A stretch of DNA of 64,000 nucleotides from Flavobacterium collinsii (GCF_902804485.1 NZ_CADCST010000096.1:24051-88050); one strand, 5' to 3'; numbered from the stretch's first letter, positions 44,296-53,398 are shown. Translations and numbers: made by a program. Notes: generated by a model not told the origin, from the letters alone.

Positions 44296-45150
44296 ATGAC
44301 AATTAATTGTAAAGGCCGGCTTATCGATTTGTCGATTCCTAAAGTAATGGGGATTTTGAATGTGACACCCAATTCTTTTTTCGACGGAGGAAAATATAAA
44401 AATGAAGATGAAATAGTCGTACAGGTTGGTAAAATGCTTTCTGAAGGCGCTTCATTTATTGATATTGGTGCCTATTCGAGTAAACCAAGTGCTGAGTTTG
44501 TAACAGAACAGGAAGAGATTGACCGTATCGTTCCGGCGATCGAATTGATTCTAAAACATTTTCCGGAAACCTTATTGTCAATTGATACTTTTAGAGCCGA
44601 AGTTGCCAAAGCGAGTATCGAAAGCGGTGCAGCTATTATAAACGACATTGCAGCAGGCGAATTGGACGATAAAATGTTCGAGGTGATTGCTCATTACAAT
44701 GTGCCTTATATTATGATGCACATGCGCGGAAACCCGCAAACAATGCAAAGTCTGACACAATATGATGATATTGTAAAAGAGATGCTTTTCTATTTCTCAG
44801 AAAAGGTAAAAAAAGCTAGAAACATTGGAATCAATGATTTAATCTTAGATCCGGGTTTCGGATTTGCAAAAACAACCGAGCAGAATTTTGAAGTTTTACA
44901 AAAAATGGAGCTTTTTAATCTATTAGACTTGCCTGTTTTGGCGGGTGTTTCGAGAAAATCAATGATTTATAAAACATTAAATAATACTGCTGCCGAAGCT
45001 TTAAACGGAACAACAGTTCTGAATACAATTGCTTTGACAAAAGGTGCTAAAATACTACGCGTTCATGATATGAAAGAAGCGTTGGAATGTGTGACTTTGT
45101 TTGACAAAATGAGTGTGAACAATACTCTAGTGGAGAAAAAGAATGATTAA
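44296..45150 (+). CDS. folP: Dihydropteroate synthase
   Basis: 284 residues. It joins pterin diphosphate to p-aminobenzoate in folate synthesis and is the sulfonamide target. All signatures are present: PKVMGILNVTPNSFFDGGKY, IDIGAYSSKP, LSIDTFRAEVA, HMRGNPQTM, LDPGFGFAKT and GVSRKSMI. The start ATG follows an A-rich leader directly after the repeat element. Its end overlaps the next lipoprotein gene by 8 bp. Confidence 0.97.
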   Translation: MTINCKGRLIDLSIPKVMGILNVTPNSFFDGGKYKNEDEIVVQVGKMLSEGASFIDIGAYSSKPSAEFVTEQEEIDRIVPAIELILKHFPETLLSIDTFRAEVAKASIESGAAIINDIAAGELDDKMFEVIAHYNVPYIMMHMRGNPQTMQSLTQYDDIVKEMLFYFSEKVKKARNIGINDLILDPGFGFAKTTEQNFEVLQKMELFNLLDLPVLAGVSRKSMIYKTLNNTAAEALNGTTVLNTIALTKGAKILRVHDMKEALECVTLFDKMSVNNTLVEKKND

Positions 45151-45760
45151 GAATTTATTGTGTTTAGTTTTTATTGGAATTTGTGCAGCAAGCTGTGCTA
45201 CTAAAGATTCATCCGGTCTAAAAAGGAATTATAGCGAAAAGATCAATGAAATTAAAGAGTTGAAAGAATATTTTAATAAGATAGTTCCAAAAAACTATAT
45301 CGTTAGAATAAGATATAACGATTCAGATGAAATTGATTTATTTGTTTACGAACCAACAAATATTCCAGATAAAACAGAATTATTATTTCAGGAATGGAAT
45401 GTTGATTTTGAAGATTATGTTGCATCTAAAAAGTCTTCGTATTATGATGGAAAAACAAAATCATTAGAAGAAGTTAAAAAAAAACTTAAATGGAGTAATG
45501 CAACCTTTATTAAACTTTACGATAAACTAGAGAATGTAAATTGCATTGGAATAACAAATGGAAATCCTACTGAACTAGAATACGGTTTTAGAGGAATGGG
45601 AGTTTTAAGTTATTTGATCTTTGATACTAATCTAAGCAAACAGGAACAAAAGGTGAATTCGGATGATTGTTCTAAAATGTTTTATAAAGATAATATTGTA
45701 TTTGCATTTAGTTCTGGAGCGATTGGGAGTTTTTGCATACCTGATTTTAAAAGAAAATAA
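45143..45760 (+). CDS. Hypothetical lipoprotein, overlapping folP
   Basis: 205 residues. Lipoprotein signal MIKNLLCLVFIGICAASC with lipobox AASC (Cys18). The mature protein is Lys- and Asp-rich with no recognised domain; it has mixed helix and strand character (NYIVRIRYNDSDEIDLFVYE). It is translationally coupled to folP by an 8-bp overlap, but a functional link to folate is not implied. Function unknown. Confidence 0.72.
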   Translation: MIKNLLCLVFIGICAASCATKDSSGLKRNYSEKINEIKELKEYFNKIVPKNYIVRIRYNDSDEIDLFVYEPTNIPDKTELLFQEWNVDFEDYVASKKSSYYDGKTKSLEEVKKKLKWSNATFIKLYDKLENVNCIGITNGNPTELEYGFRGMGVLSYLIFDTNLSKQEQKVNSDDCSKMFYKDNIVFAFSSGAIGSFCIPDFKRK

Positions 45761-45798
45761 CAATTTATAAATTGGTTAATTTAAAGTAATATAAAAAC

Positions 45799-46431
45799 AT
45801 GAAATACTTTACGCTGATTATTGCTTTCCTACTTTTCTCCTGTGGTAAAAAAGAAGACGTTTTGCTTCCAAAATCCAATGTTACGATTGTAAAAGACGTA
45901 CAAGACCTTTCACCCGTTTACATTTTCTTTAAAACTCAGGGAAAAGATACTATTGCCGATGTAAACCGAAAAAATAGTATCATTTCGACTAATTGGATTT
46001 TCAATATTGACAAGCGTCTGCCTTTAAAATTGGTCATTCCGGAAGTAATGAAATTACAAGAGAAAAAGCGAGCCGACAGTGCTCATAAAAACGAAAATGC
46101 TGAAAATTATTATTCCTACGCAGATTCCATCGGGAAGAATCTTGCTTTTTTGCCTTTCACGAAAGTGTATTACAAAATGGAGAAACCAAAATTTGGCGTA
46201 ACAGTTTATTTTAAAAAAGACAACTCAATTTTAGTAAATGGAGTATTGGTTCAAAAAGAAAAATTACAAGATTATCTTGATAATATACCCTGTGATAAAC
46301 CGAATAAATATATATTTTCTTTTGATAAAGATTTAAATTACGGAAGTTATATCAATAGTAAAATTCTAATGAGAACCTTAAAATTTCCTTTTCCGGTACT
46401 GAATCTAACAGACGATGAATTCGTCTTTTAA
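45799..46431 (+). CDS. Hypothetical lipoprotein
   Basis: 210 residues. Lipoprotein signal MKYFTLIIAFLLFSC with lipobox LFSC (Cys15). No recognised domain in the mature part, which contains a basic, aromatic central region (FTKVYYKMEKPKFGVTVYFK). It follows the previous lipoprotein by 38 bp and probably shares its transcript. Convergent with rlmH. Function unknown. Confidence 0.72.
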   Translation: MKYFTLIIAFLLFSCGKKEDVLLPKSNVTIVKDVQDLSPVYIFFKTQGKDTIADVNRKNSIISTNWIFNIDKRLPLKLVIPEVMKLQEKKRADSAHKNENAENYYSYADSIGKNLAFLPFTKVYYKMEKPKFGVTVYFKKDNSILVNGVLVQKEKLQDYLDNIPCDKPNKYIFSFDKDLNYGSYINSKILMRTLKFPFPVLNLTDDEFVF

Positions 46432-46473
46432 CTTGAATTCGATTAAACCATTAAACAAATTAACCATTAACCT

Positions 46474-46947
46474 TTACTGATGATGATAAGGCTCGTTTCT
46501 TAAAATAGTAAATCCTCTATACAATTGCTCTATAAAAAATAAGCGTACCATTTGGTGGGAGAACGTCATTAGGGAAAGCGATATTTTGCCCTGTGCTTTG
46601 CTGTAAACAGTATCCGAAAACCCATAAGGGCCGCCAATCACAAAAACTAAGGTTTTGATTCCGGAATTCATTTTCTTTTGTAACTCTTCAGAAAAACCAA
46701 CGCTAGAGAAATTTTTACCGTTTTCATCCAGTAAGATCAGCTGATCTGTTGGTGAAAGCTTGGACAGAATCAATTCGCCTTCTTTTTCTTTTTGTTGGCT
46801 TTCAGATAAATTCTTGACATTTTTGATATCCGGAATAATCTCCAAGTCAAATTTGATGTAAAACGACAGACGTTTGGTGTAATCATCAATCAAAGTTTGA
46901 AGCGATTTGTTATCTGTTTTGCCAATGGCGATAAGTTTGATATTCAT
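46474..46947 (-). CDS. rlmH: 23S rRNA pseudouridine-1915 N3-methyltransferase
   Basis: 157 residues from the ATG at 46947, the family's normal start (MNIKLIAIGKTDNKS); the longer reading from 46977 adds ten unsupported residues. SPOUT-fold methyltransferase acting on the large-subunit rRNA of assembled ribosomes. The knot region shows FVIGGPYGFSD and the C-terminus ISLSLMTFSHQMVRLFFIEQ followed by a conserved NEPYHHQ. Confidence 0.97.
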   Translation of the reverse strand: MNIKLIAIGKTDNKSLQTLIDDYTKRLSFYIKFDLEIIPDIKNVKNLSESQQKEKEGELILSKLSPTDQLILLDENGKNFSSVGFSEELQKKMNSGIKTLVFVIGGPYGFSDTVYSKAQGKISLSLMTFSHQMVRLFFIEQLYRGFTILRNEPYHHQ

Positions 46948-47033
46948 TATGTTTGTTTTTTTTGCCACGAATCGCACGAATTAATCCAAAATTTAAAATA
47001 GAAAAATCCACATAAACCGTTTATTCTGTGAGC

Positions 47034-47336
47034 TTATTTTTTATTCTCAAATACCGTTTCAAAATGTTCTACAACAGGAAATGGCTCGTAGTAATGATGC
47101 AGCATTTTTTTCCACTCTAAGTATGCTTCAGAAGTTCTAAAACCAACGGTATGGTCTTCGAGCGTATTCCAGTCGACCAGCAAAAGATATTTGTTTTCGA
47201 CTTCAAGACATTTCTCCAAACGATGGCCCAGATAGCCTTCAATCGACGAAATATATCGACTTGCGTTCGCAAAATCGGTTTCAAATTGAGTTGCCAGACT
47301 TGGTTTTACATAAAGAAAAGCGGCTTCAAGGATCAT
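47034..47336 (-). CDS. Antibiotic biosynthesis monooxygenase (ABM) domain protein
   Basis: 100 residues, one ABM ferredoxin-like domain (ILEAAFLYVKPSLATQFETD at the N-terminus, YLLLVDWNTLEDH in the centre, a His-rich C-terminus). Family members include heme-degrading enzymes and quinol monooxygenases; no heme-pathway gene is adjacent, so activity is unknown. The 188-bp gap behind it (47337-47524) contains words related to ATCTGCGAGAT and TCGCTATCGCTCGGG and no gene. Confidence 0.78.
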   Translation of the reverse strand: MILEAAFLYVKPSLATQFETDFANASRYISSIEGYLGHRLEKCLEVENKYLLLVDWNTLEDHTVGFRTSEAYLEWKKMLHHYYEPFPVVEHFETVFENKK

Positions 47337-47524
47337 ACTTATAATAATTTTATTTGCTGAATCTGCGGAAAAAAAAACACTCTCGCAGATTGCTTCGTCT
47401 GTTCGCTATCGCTCGGGTTAGCTGATCAGGCAGATTTGTTTTGATTTTTTGACATAAAAATCGGCATTAATCTGCTTGAATCAGTTTAAAATCTACGTGC
47501 GATTTTTACACAGATTGAAGTAAT

Positions 47525-48940
47525 TTAGTTTTTAGAAAATTTATCTTCAAAAGTTTTGAACCTTGCATCCAGATCTTTCAATAATTGTTTTTTTACAGAG
47601 TCATCCTGAATAAAACTGTAATTGATACTGTTGTAGACATATTGTTTTATCGTGGCATACGAAACATCCTTGTATCTTTTGGCTAATAAAACATATTGCT
47701 CCGTCATATTTGTTCTTAGAATTCCTGCATCATCGGTACTGATTACGATTGGGACATTAAATTCTTTGTAAAGAGTAAACGGGTGACGGTTTTCTTTTAC
47801 CTTCAAAATGAATTCATTACTGGTTAGATTGATCTCAATTGGAATATTATTTTTTGCCATGTTACGCAACAAATCATAAGAGTTTGCTTCATAAGCGATA
47901 TCGACACCATGTCCGATTCTATTCGCACCCGCGATATAAATGGCGTCATTAATATGCCAGGTTAAATCTTCTGGCTGAACCAATCCTAAAGTTAATTCGC
48001 CGGCATGAAGTGTATACTTTACAGCAGGAAACTTAGAATTACAGTATTTAAACATCACCATGTGCAACCAATAATCTTTCATCGAATTTTCGCCGTGTTC
48101 CGGTGAAACAATATTTACGCCTGCAACCAGTTTACTGCTGTTGGCAGAGATAAATGCGATGGTCAGGTTTTTAAATAAATCGACAGGATCCATAAAACGC
48201 AACACAAAATTCTGATAGCGCATCGTAAAACGCTCATCGTCAATTTTAAGGTCTTTGTGCAGCTTAGCGATAAAATTAGTATTGAAATCTACAGCATACT
48301 TCTTGGCTTCTTTTTGTTCAAGTGATTTGTACAACTCGTCTAAAAGTTTAAGTGTCGCTTTTTCGTCCTTTTGAGTTGCTGCCTGACGTAATTTTGAATT
48401 AAAACCAGCTAGGTCAGAAACATTCATATCACACGGAATCGTTGATAATTGGGTTTCAATATAACTCACATTTTCAGCCAGAGCACGTTTTTTTAATTCC
48501 AGCATTCCTTCGGCAAAATGTCCTTTAATAGTAGGTTCGAATTTTTGAAAAGAGTCAAAAAACAAATCATCAGAAGGTACAGAACCATTATAATCTTTTG
48601 CAGACCAGGTTTGCATAACCTGTTGTTGGTAGTGATCTAGTTTGCCTTCTTTTTTTAGAGAAGAGAAGGTCTGCCAGTTTCCTTTTTCGGGTTTTGTTTT
48701 AGAGACTTCCATAGTTTCTAAATTCAGATAAAAGTCTTCTGCAATCGCTCTTTCCAGAAGAGGTTCTGCATAAATTGATCCGGAAAAATGATGGTGTAAA
48801 TCACCGCCTTTTGGCATTTGTTGAAAGAAAGCTGTTGAGAGAGCTTCGTTATTTCTAATTTTTTCTAAATAACTGTCAGCTGTTTGAGAAAAGCCGATTT
48901 GTGCTATAAAAATACAGAAAAGTGTAATTATCCTTGTCAT
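47525..48940 (-). CDS. Secreted adenosine deaminase (ADGF-like)
   Basis: 471 residues with a signal peptide (MTRIITLFCIFIAQIGFSQ). The deaminase zinc site is visible: KGGDLHHHFSGS (His49 and His51), HAGELTLG, HGVDIA and the catalytic Asp pair in STDDAGI. Cytosolic bacterial enzymes are about 330 residues; the extra length and secretion signal resemble the ADGF type, which acts outside the cytoplasm. It would convert extracellular or periplasmic adenosine to inosine for nucleoside uptake. A -7 box (TATATTTG) lies at 48962-48969 on the minus strand. Confidence 0.88.
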   Translation of the reverse strand: MTRIITLFCIFIAQIGFSQTADSYLEKIRNNEALSTAFFQQMPKGGDLHHHFSGSIYAEPLLERAIAEDFYLNLETMEVSKTKPEKGNWQTFSSLKKEGKLDHYQQQVMQTWSAKDYNGSVPSDDLFFDSFQKFEPTIKGHFAEGMLELKKRALAENVSYIETQLSTIPCDMNVSDLAGFNSKLRQAATQKDEKATLKLLDELYKSLEQKEAKKYAVDFNTNFIAKLHKDLKIDDERFTMRYQNFVLRFMDPVDLFKNLTIAFISANSSKLVAGVNIVSPEHGENSMKDYWLHMVMFKYCNSKFPAVKYTLHAGELTLGLVQPEDLTWHINDAIYIAGANRIGHGVDIAYEANSYDLLRNMAKNNIPIEINLTSNEFILKVKENRHPFTLYKEFNVPIVISTDDAGILRTNMTEQYVLLAKRYKDVSYATIKQYVYNSINYSFIQDDSVKKQLLKDLDARFKTFEDKFSKN

Positions 48941-49017
48941 ACTCTAAGTTTAAATTACATGCAAATATACGAGTTTCTGCCGAGATTTAAAAATTGATTT
49001 CGTTGTGTTATTTTTTT

Positions 49018-49134
49018 ACCGCAAAGAGCGCAAGGTTTTGTTATGTGCTAAACTTTATATAAACGCAAAGTTCGCAACGCTTTACCTAAAAAAACTTTGC
49101 GAACTTTGCGTAATTCTTTGTGTGCTTTGCGGTT
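49018..49134. repeat. Nested inverted repeat, CGCAAAG family
   Basis: Outer arms ACCGCAAAGAGCGCAAGG (49018-49035) and CTTTGTGTGCTTTGCGGTT (49116-49134), inner arms CGCAAAGTTCGCAACGC (49064-49080) and ACTTTGCGAACTTTGCG (49094-49110). The element fills the gap between two minus-strand genes, after the GNAT gene and before the deaminase start. Confidence 0.8.
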
Positions 49135-49151
49135 AAAAAAACTTAGTAGTT

Positions 49152-49436
49152 TTAAGAAAAAAGCACATCATGAATTTCGTCCACCTTATCAAAAACACTT
49201 TTTGCAAAAGGACAAAGCGGGATAATTTTCAGGTTATTAGTTCGGGCGAATTCTACTGCGGCCATTACGAGTTTTTTACCAACGCCTCTTCCGTTAAAAT
49301 CTTCATTTACTTCTGTATGGTCGATGATGAATTTAGAATCGCCTGCCCAGGTATAGGTCATTTTTCCGGCTTGTTTTCCGTCTTCTACAGCTTCAAAATA
49401 GCCTCTTCTTGTATCGTTTATTTGTTGAATTTCCAT
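49152..49436 (-). CDS. Small GNAT-family N-acetyltransferase (YjdJ-like)
   Basis: 94 residues. A minimal GNAT domain: strand-rich N-terminus, then NGRGVGKKLVMAAVEFARTN as the acetyl-CoA-binding (Q/R)xxGxG/A loop and helix, and PLCPFAKSVFDK at the C-terminus. Substrate unknown; small GNAT proteins of this type may acetylate a protein or small molecule. It lies 6 bp after the OsmC gene stop, in an operon of pirin, OsmC and GNAT. Confidence 0.88.
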   Translation of the reverse strand: MEIQQINDTRRGYFEAVEDGKQAGKMTYTWAGDSKFIIDHTEVNEDFNGRGVGKKLVMAAVEFARTNNLKIIPLCPFAKSVFDKVDEIHDVLFS

Positions 49437-49442
49437 GATGTG

Positions 49443-49838
49443 TTATATTAATGTGGTTTTAATTTCTATTGAATTTGTTAGTGTTTTATGTATCGGGCAG
49501 CTATTGGCAATCGTTTCAAGACGTTGTCTTTGCTTATCATCTACTTCGCCGATAATTTCAATTTTTCGGGTAAACAAGGAAACTTTTTGATCCAGATCCC
49601 TTTCAAAATCTACTTTGATCTTGATTTCTGTGACATCCCATTGCTTACGATTGATATACATTCGAAGTGTTATCAAAGTACAGGAAGCTAAAGAGGAGGC
49701 CAGTAGTTCTGACGGACTAAATCCTAAATTTTTGCCTCCCATTTCCTGCGGCTCGTCGGCAATTACAATGTTTCCGCTGGCAGATGTTATTTCTGTGCGA
49801 TACAAACGGGTGTCGATTTGTGCTGATAGTGTATCCAT
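49443..49838 (-). CDS. OsmC/Ohr-family peroxiredoxin-like protein
   Basis: 131 residues. OsmC features: the active-site Cys in SSLASCTLITLRMYI (about Cys53) and the second Cys in IANSCPIHKTL (about Cys114). Such proteins reduce organic or lipid hydroperoxides. It starts 2 bp after the pirin gene stop and is followed 6 bp later by the GNAT gene, so the three are one operon, probably for oxidative or osmotic stress. Confidence 0.93.
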   Translation of the reverse strand: MDTLSAQIDTRLYRTEITSASGNIVIADEPQEMGGKNLGFSPSELLASSLASCTLITLRMYINRKQWDVTEIKIKVDFERDLDQKVSLFTRKIEIIGEVDDKQRQRLETIANSCPIHKTLTNSIEIKTTLI

Positions 49839-49840
49839 AG

Positions 49841-50722
49841 TTATCGCATTTTAGGGTCAGGTAAAGGAACAAAATCCGTTTCGCCCGGAACTTTAGGGAA
49901 GGTCTGTTCTGTCCAGTCTTTTTTTGCTTTTTCGATTAGGTTTTTATCTGAAGAAACAAAATTCCAGAAAATGAAATGTTCTTCAGGAAAGGGCTGTCCT
50001 CCAAAGATATAAACCGTTGTGTTCTCAGCGATTTCAAATTCACATAACGTACTGTCGTTGGTAATTAGAATTTGTTTTGGATCGTAAACATGCTCTCCGC
50101 TTTTAATACTTCCTTCGAGAATGTACAAACCGCTTTCTCCAAAAAGATCCTTTCCAATGTTGATTTTTCTGGCCTCGGTGCTTTTGATTTCGATAAAATA
50201 AAGCGGACTGTATACAGGAACGGGTGATTTCTTGCCAAACGCTTCTCCTGCGATTAATTTATAGGAAACGCCATCTTCTTCCCAACCAGGGATATCACTT
50301 TCTTCTACATGTGTAAAATTGGGATCCATTTGTTCGAGTTCTTTCGGTAATGCCACCCAAATTTGCAGGCCATGAAGCATTTTGTCAGAATGTCTCAGAT
50401 ATTCCGGAGTTCGCTCTGAATGTACAATCCCTTTTCCGGCTGTCATCCAGTTTACAGCGCCCGGTTTTATTTCCAGTTCGGTACCCAGACTGTCTCGGTG
50501 CATAATGCTTCCTTCAAACAAAAAAGTCAAAGTAGAAAGTCCGATGTGCGGATGTGGAGGGACATCCATATTTTGATATTGATTTAGATGCGCAGGTCCC
50601 ATGTGATCGATAAATACAAATGGTCCAACCGCTCTTTTTTCACGGAAAGGCAGTAAACGGCCTACCATAAAATTGCCAATATTGGCAGCGCGTTCTTCGA
50701 TGATTAAACTGATATTTGACAT
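49841..50722 (-). CDS. Pirin family bicupin
   Basis: 293 residues from the ATG at 50722. The TTG at 50746 is rejected because it lies inside a -7 box (TAATTTTG at 50751-50744, minus strand). Pirin cupin motifs are present: FIDHMGPAHLNQY, PPHPHIGLSTLTFLFEG (metal-binding His residues) and GAVNWMTAGKGIVHSERT. Proteins of this family bind iron and some cleave quercetin; substrate here is unknown. First gene of the pirin-OsmC-GNAT operon. Confidence 0.94.
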   Translation of the reverse strand: MSNISLIIEERAANIGNFMVGRLLPFREKRAVGPFVFIDHMGPAHLNQYQNMDVPPHPHIGLSTLTFLFEGSIMHRDSLGTELEIKPGAVNWMTAGKGIVHSERTPEYLRHSDKMLHGLQIWVALPKELEQMDPNFTHVEESDIPGWEEDGVSYKLIAGEAFGKKSPVPVYSPLYFIEIKSTEARKINIGKDLFGESGLYILEGSIKSGEHVYDPKQILITNDSTLCEFEIAENTTVYIFGGQPFPEEHFIFWNFVSSDKNLIEKAKKDWTEQTFPKVPGETDFVPLPDPKMR

Positions 50723-50743
50723 GTTCTTCGTTTTAGTTGAAAG

Positions 50744-50751
50744 CAAAATTA
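50744..50751 (-). promoter_or_regulatory. -7 box (TAATTTTG) of the pirin operon
   Basis: The minus strand reads TAATTTTG, a TAnnTTTG match; a start near 50737 leaves about 15 bases to the ATG at 50722. It decides the pirin start codon. Confidence 0.65.
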
Positions 50752-50859
50752 CAGCTGTAGTTGTAATCTGTAACTTAATTTAGATTAAGAAAGTTTGTTT
50801 TTGGTATTCTTTATAAAAGTAAGGAATAGAATTAAAAAAGATTTGATTTGAATTGAAAA

Positions 50860-51098
50860 AGAACACCAATTACACCAATTTTCACGAACTAATTTTGTGT
50901 AATGATTGAACGCATAGAAACATAGAACCCTAAATTGGATGCGGAGGAAGGTTTAAGAAAATCAAGATTTTTTCATAAAACTATGAGTCTTATTTAAAAT
51001 GAAATGACTTTATATGTACAATCAAAAACTATGTTTCTATGTGTTTAAAAATTTACTCAATCAATTTGTGTTAATTTTTCTAATTCGTGTTCTTGTGT
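50860..51098. repeat. Large nested inverted repeat upstream of the pirin operon
   Basis: The 379-bp gap 50723-51101 holds no gene. Outer arms are AGAACACCAATTACACC and onward (about 50860-50887) and the imperfect complement at about 51062-51098 (with TAATTCGTGTTCTTGTG). Inner arms are CGCATAGAAACATAGAAC (50911-50928) and ACTATGTTTCTATGTG (51028-51043). The element combines two repeat families and lies after the stop of the AlkD-like gene, so it may also serve as its 3' end. Confidence 0.75.
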
Positions 51099-51101
51099 TA
51101 A

Positions 51102-52202
51102 TCATTCAATCAATTCAAAATCGAGTGTTTCGCTTTCAGTTCCATTGATAATAATCGATAACTGATGTTTTCCGGTATGAAAAACACGTGTTGTAATGAT
51201 TTTGAACGATTGGTTTCGCTCTACTTTAATGGTTTCATTTGGGAGATAAATCTTCTCACTAATTCTAAAGACTTTTTTTGCCAGATGCCCTTTCGCTTTT
51301 CTATAGTGAACAGCATATTCTAAACGAATCGTTTTCGGTTCATTATTTTTATTGTTCAGATGAAAGTGAAACTGCAGATAATCTCCAATTTTTACAATTG
51401 GTGTTTTGATTTCGAAAGAAGAAAGTTCAATATTGGTACTTTCCAGTCCATAATGACTCAGGATTTCAGGATGCCCCTGTTTTAGTAAAGTACGACAGCC
51501 GTGTTTGATAATTCCGTCAGTTTCTTTGCTGTGACCTTTCCAATTACGGGCAATTTTTAAGACGATTTGCGGATTGTCTTTTACAATATCGTTCAGGTTA
51601 TTGGCGACGCTTCGACGCACATATTCCGAAGGATCATTTTTAAGGTTCTCTAAAATAGGGAGAATAGAGGCAGGGTCTTTTTTTAGATACGGAATTGCCA
51701 TAGCCCAAGGTAATCTTGACCGGCTTCCTTCGCTGGCCAATCGGCGAACATGATGGTTTTCGTGCAGGGACCATTTGGTCATTTCGTCGGTCATTTCTTC
51801 TTTGTACTTTAAAATGAAAGGACGAACGGCAAACTCACAGCTTATAAATTGTGTGATCGAAACGAAGGCCTTTGTCGAAGTTTTAAAATCATCCAAACCA
51901 TACATTTCGATATAGTCTGCAAAGAAAATAAAGGCGAGATTGCTATCTGTGAAGCTGTTTTTCTTTAGATTTTCAATGATTTTATCAAGTAAAGAAATGG
52001 CTTCCGGAAAATTTTGAGGCATAAACTGGTGCAAAACAACAGTGGTATGTTTCATACGGTCTTTCCATTCTTTTTGACCAAAGTCACCTTCATAAATAGC
52101 CTCAATAAATTTATGTTTATCGAATGTTGGATGTACTTCTGCTACGGCCTGACCAAATTTTTCGTAAAAAGCAACCGAGTATATGTCTTTAATTAATCCC
52201 AT
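51102..52202 (-). CDS. AlkD-like DNA alkylation repair protein
   Basis: 366 residues. The HEAT-like helical repeats of AlkD-type DNA glycosylases occupy about residues 20-240 (RRLASEGSRSRLPWAMAIPY, YVRRSVANNLNDIVKDNP). A C-terminal domain of about 100 residues (beta-rich) follows, longer than in AlkD itself, which is about 230 residues. The catalytic Asp/Trp arrangement of AlkD was not located with certainty, so activity on alkylated bases is probable but not proven. A CAAAGGTA at 52223-52230 is the complement of a TACCTTTG -7 box. Confidence 0.85.
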   Translation of the reverse strand: MGLIKDIYSVAFYEKFGQAVAEVHPTFDKHKFIEAIYEGDFGQKEWKDRMKHTTVVLHQFMPQNFPEAISLLDKIIENLKKNSFTDSNLAFIFFADYIEMYGLDDFKTSTKAFVSITQFISCEFAVRPFILKYKEEMTDEMTKWSLHENHHVRRLASEGSRSRLPWAMAIPYLKKDPASILPILENLKNDPSEYVRRSVANNLNDIVKDNPQIVLKIARNWKGHSKETDGIIKHGCRTLLKQGHPEILSHYGLESTNIELSSFEIKTPIVKIGDYLQFHFHLNNKNNEPKTIRLEYAVHYRKAKGHLAKKVFRISEKIYLPNETIKVERNQSFKIITTRVFHTGKHQLSIIINGTESETLDFELIE

Positions 52203-52395
52203 GGTTTTGTTTGAATGAACCTCAAAGGTATTTATTGTTCTTTAATTTTTTGAACGATTAATGGATTAAGTTTAGTTAGGAATGAACACTTAATCTTTCA
52301 AACTTTTTTAATGGTTTGTACATTTTAAAATCAAAGCTAAGCTTTCAAATCCACAAAATATATCCTACTTTAGCATCTCATAAAATTTAAGAAAA

Positions 52396-53253
52396 ATGAT
52401 TAGCGAAGTACAGTTTCAAGACGAATTACAACTATTGATCAGTAATGCAATTCGGGAAGATGTAGGCACGGGAGATTATAGTTCTCTGGCTTGTATTCCG
52501 GACACGGCACACGGTCAGGCTAAATTATTAGTTAAAGATCAGGGGATTATTGCAGGTGTTGCCTTGGCGAAAATGGTTTTTGAATATGTAGATCCAAAAT
52601 TAAAAGTGAAAACTTTTATAGAAGATGGAACTCATGTAGAATACGGTGATGTGGTTTTTGAAGTTTCGGGAAGTTCTCAGTCTATTTTGAAAGCAGAAAG
52701 AGTTGTCTTGAATACCATGCAGCGTATGTCGGCAATTGCTACCAAAACAGATCAGTATGTTCAGTTACTGGAAGGAACCGGAGCTAAAATATTAGATACG
52801 CGTAAAACGACTCCAAATTTCAGGGTTGCCGAAAAATGGGCGGTAAAAATCGGAGGAGGAGAAAACCATCGTTTTGCCTTGTATGATATGGTTATGCTGA
52901 AAGACAATCATATTGATTTTGCGGGTGGAATTACACTTGCCATCAAGAAAACCAGAGACTATTTAGCAGCGAATGATTTAGATTTGAAAATTATAGTCGA
53001 AGCCAGAAATTTAGATGAGATTCGCGAGATTCTTTTGAGTGAGGGAGTTCACAGAATTCTAATCGATAATTTTAATTATGAAGACACTAAAACGGCTGTG
53101 CAATTAATTGGTAAAAAATGCCAGACGGAATCTTCAGGAAATATCAACGAAAAAACGATTCGTGAATATGGACTTTGCGGTGTAAACTATATTTCGTCTG
53201 GAGCTCTAACGCATTCTGTTTACAACATGGATTTAAGTCTGAAGGCTTTTTAA
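52396..53253 (+). CDS. nadC: Nicotinate-nucleotide pyrophosphorylase (quinolinate phosphoribosyltransferase)
   Basis: 285 residues. It forms nicotinate mononucleotide from quinolinate in NAD synthesis. Recognised blocks: REDVGTGDYSS, LNTMQRMSAIATKT, LDTRKTTPNFRVAEKWAVKI, GGGENHRFALYDM with the active-site residues, and KDNHIDFAGG. The downstream gap has short tandem repeats. Confidence 0.97.
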   Translation: MISEVQFQDELQLLISNAIREDVGTGDYSSLACIPDTAHGQAKLLVKDQGIIAGVALAKMVFEYVDPKLKVKTFIEDGTHVEYGDVVFEVSGSSQSILKAERVVLNTMQRMSAIATKTDQYVQLLEGTGAKILDTRKTTPNFRVAEKWAVKIGGGENHRFALYDMVMLKDNHIDFAGGITLAIKKTRDYLAANDLDLKIIVEARNLDEIREILLSEGVHRILIDNFNYEDTKTAVQLIGKKCQTESSGNINEKTIREYGLCGVNYISSGALTHSVYNMDLSLKAF

Positions 53254-53260
53254 GTGAGTT

Positions 53261-53319
53261 GTGAAATGTAAAATGTAAAATGTAAAATGAAAAATGTTAG
53301 GTGTGAAATGTGAGTAAAT
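53261..53319. repeat. Short tandem repeat after nadC
   Basis: Units related to AAAATGT and GTGAAATGT are repeated about six times between nadC and the YihY gene. Low-complexity; no function evident. Confidence 0.5.
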
Positions 53320-53398
53320 AAAGGCATAGCTTGTGTAAATTTAATTATCGAGTATCTGGCAATTTAAGAATCTAACTATCTAAAAATCTAAAATAAAT

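Noticed and set aside
47380..47440. Possible small RNA or tRNA-like fragment in the GC-richer stretch near 47400
   Set aside because: No cloverleaf or T-arm could be built; the words look like intergenic repeat sequence.
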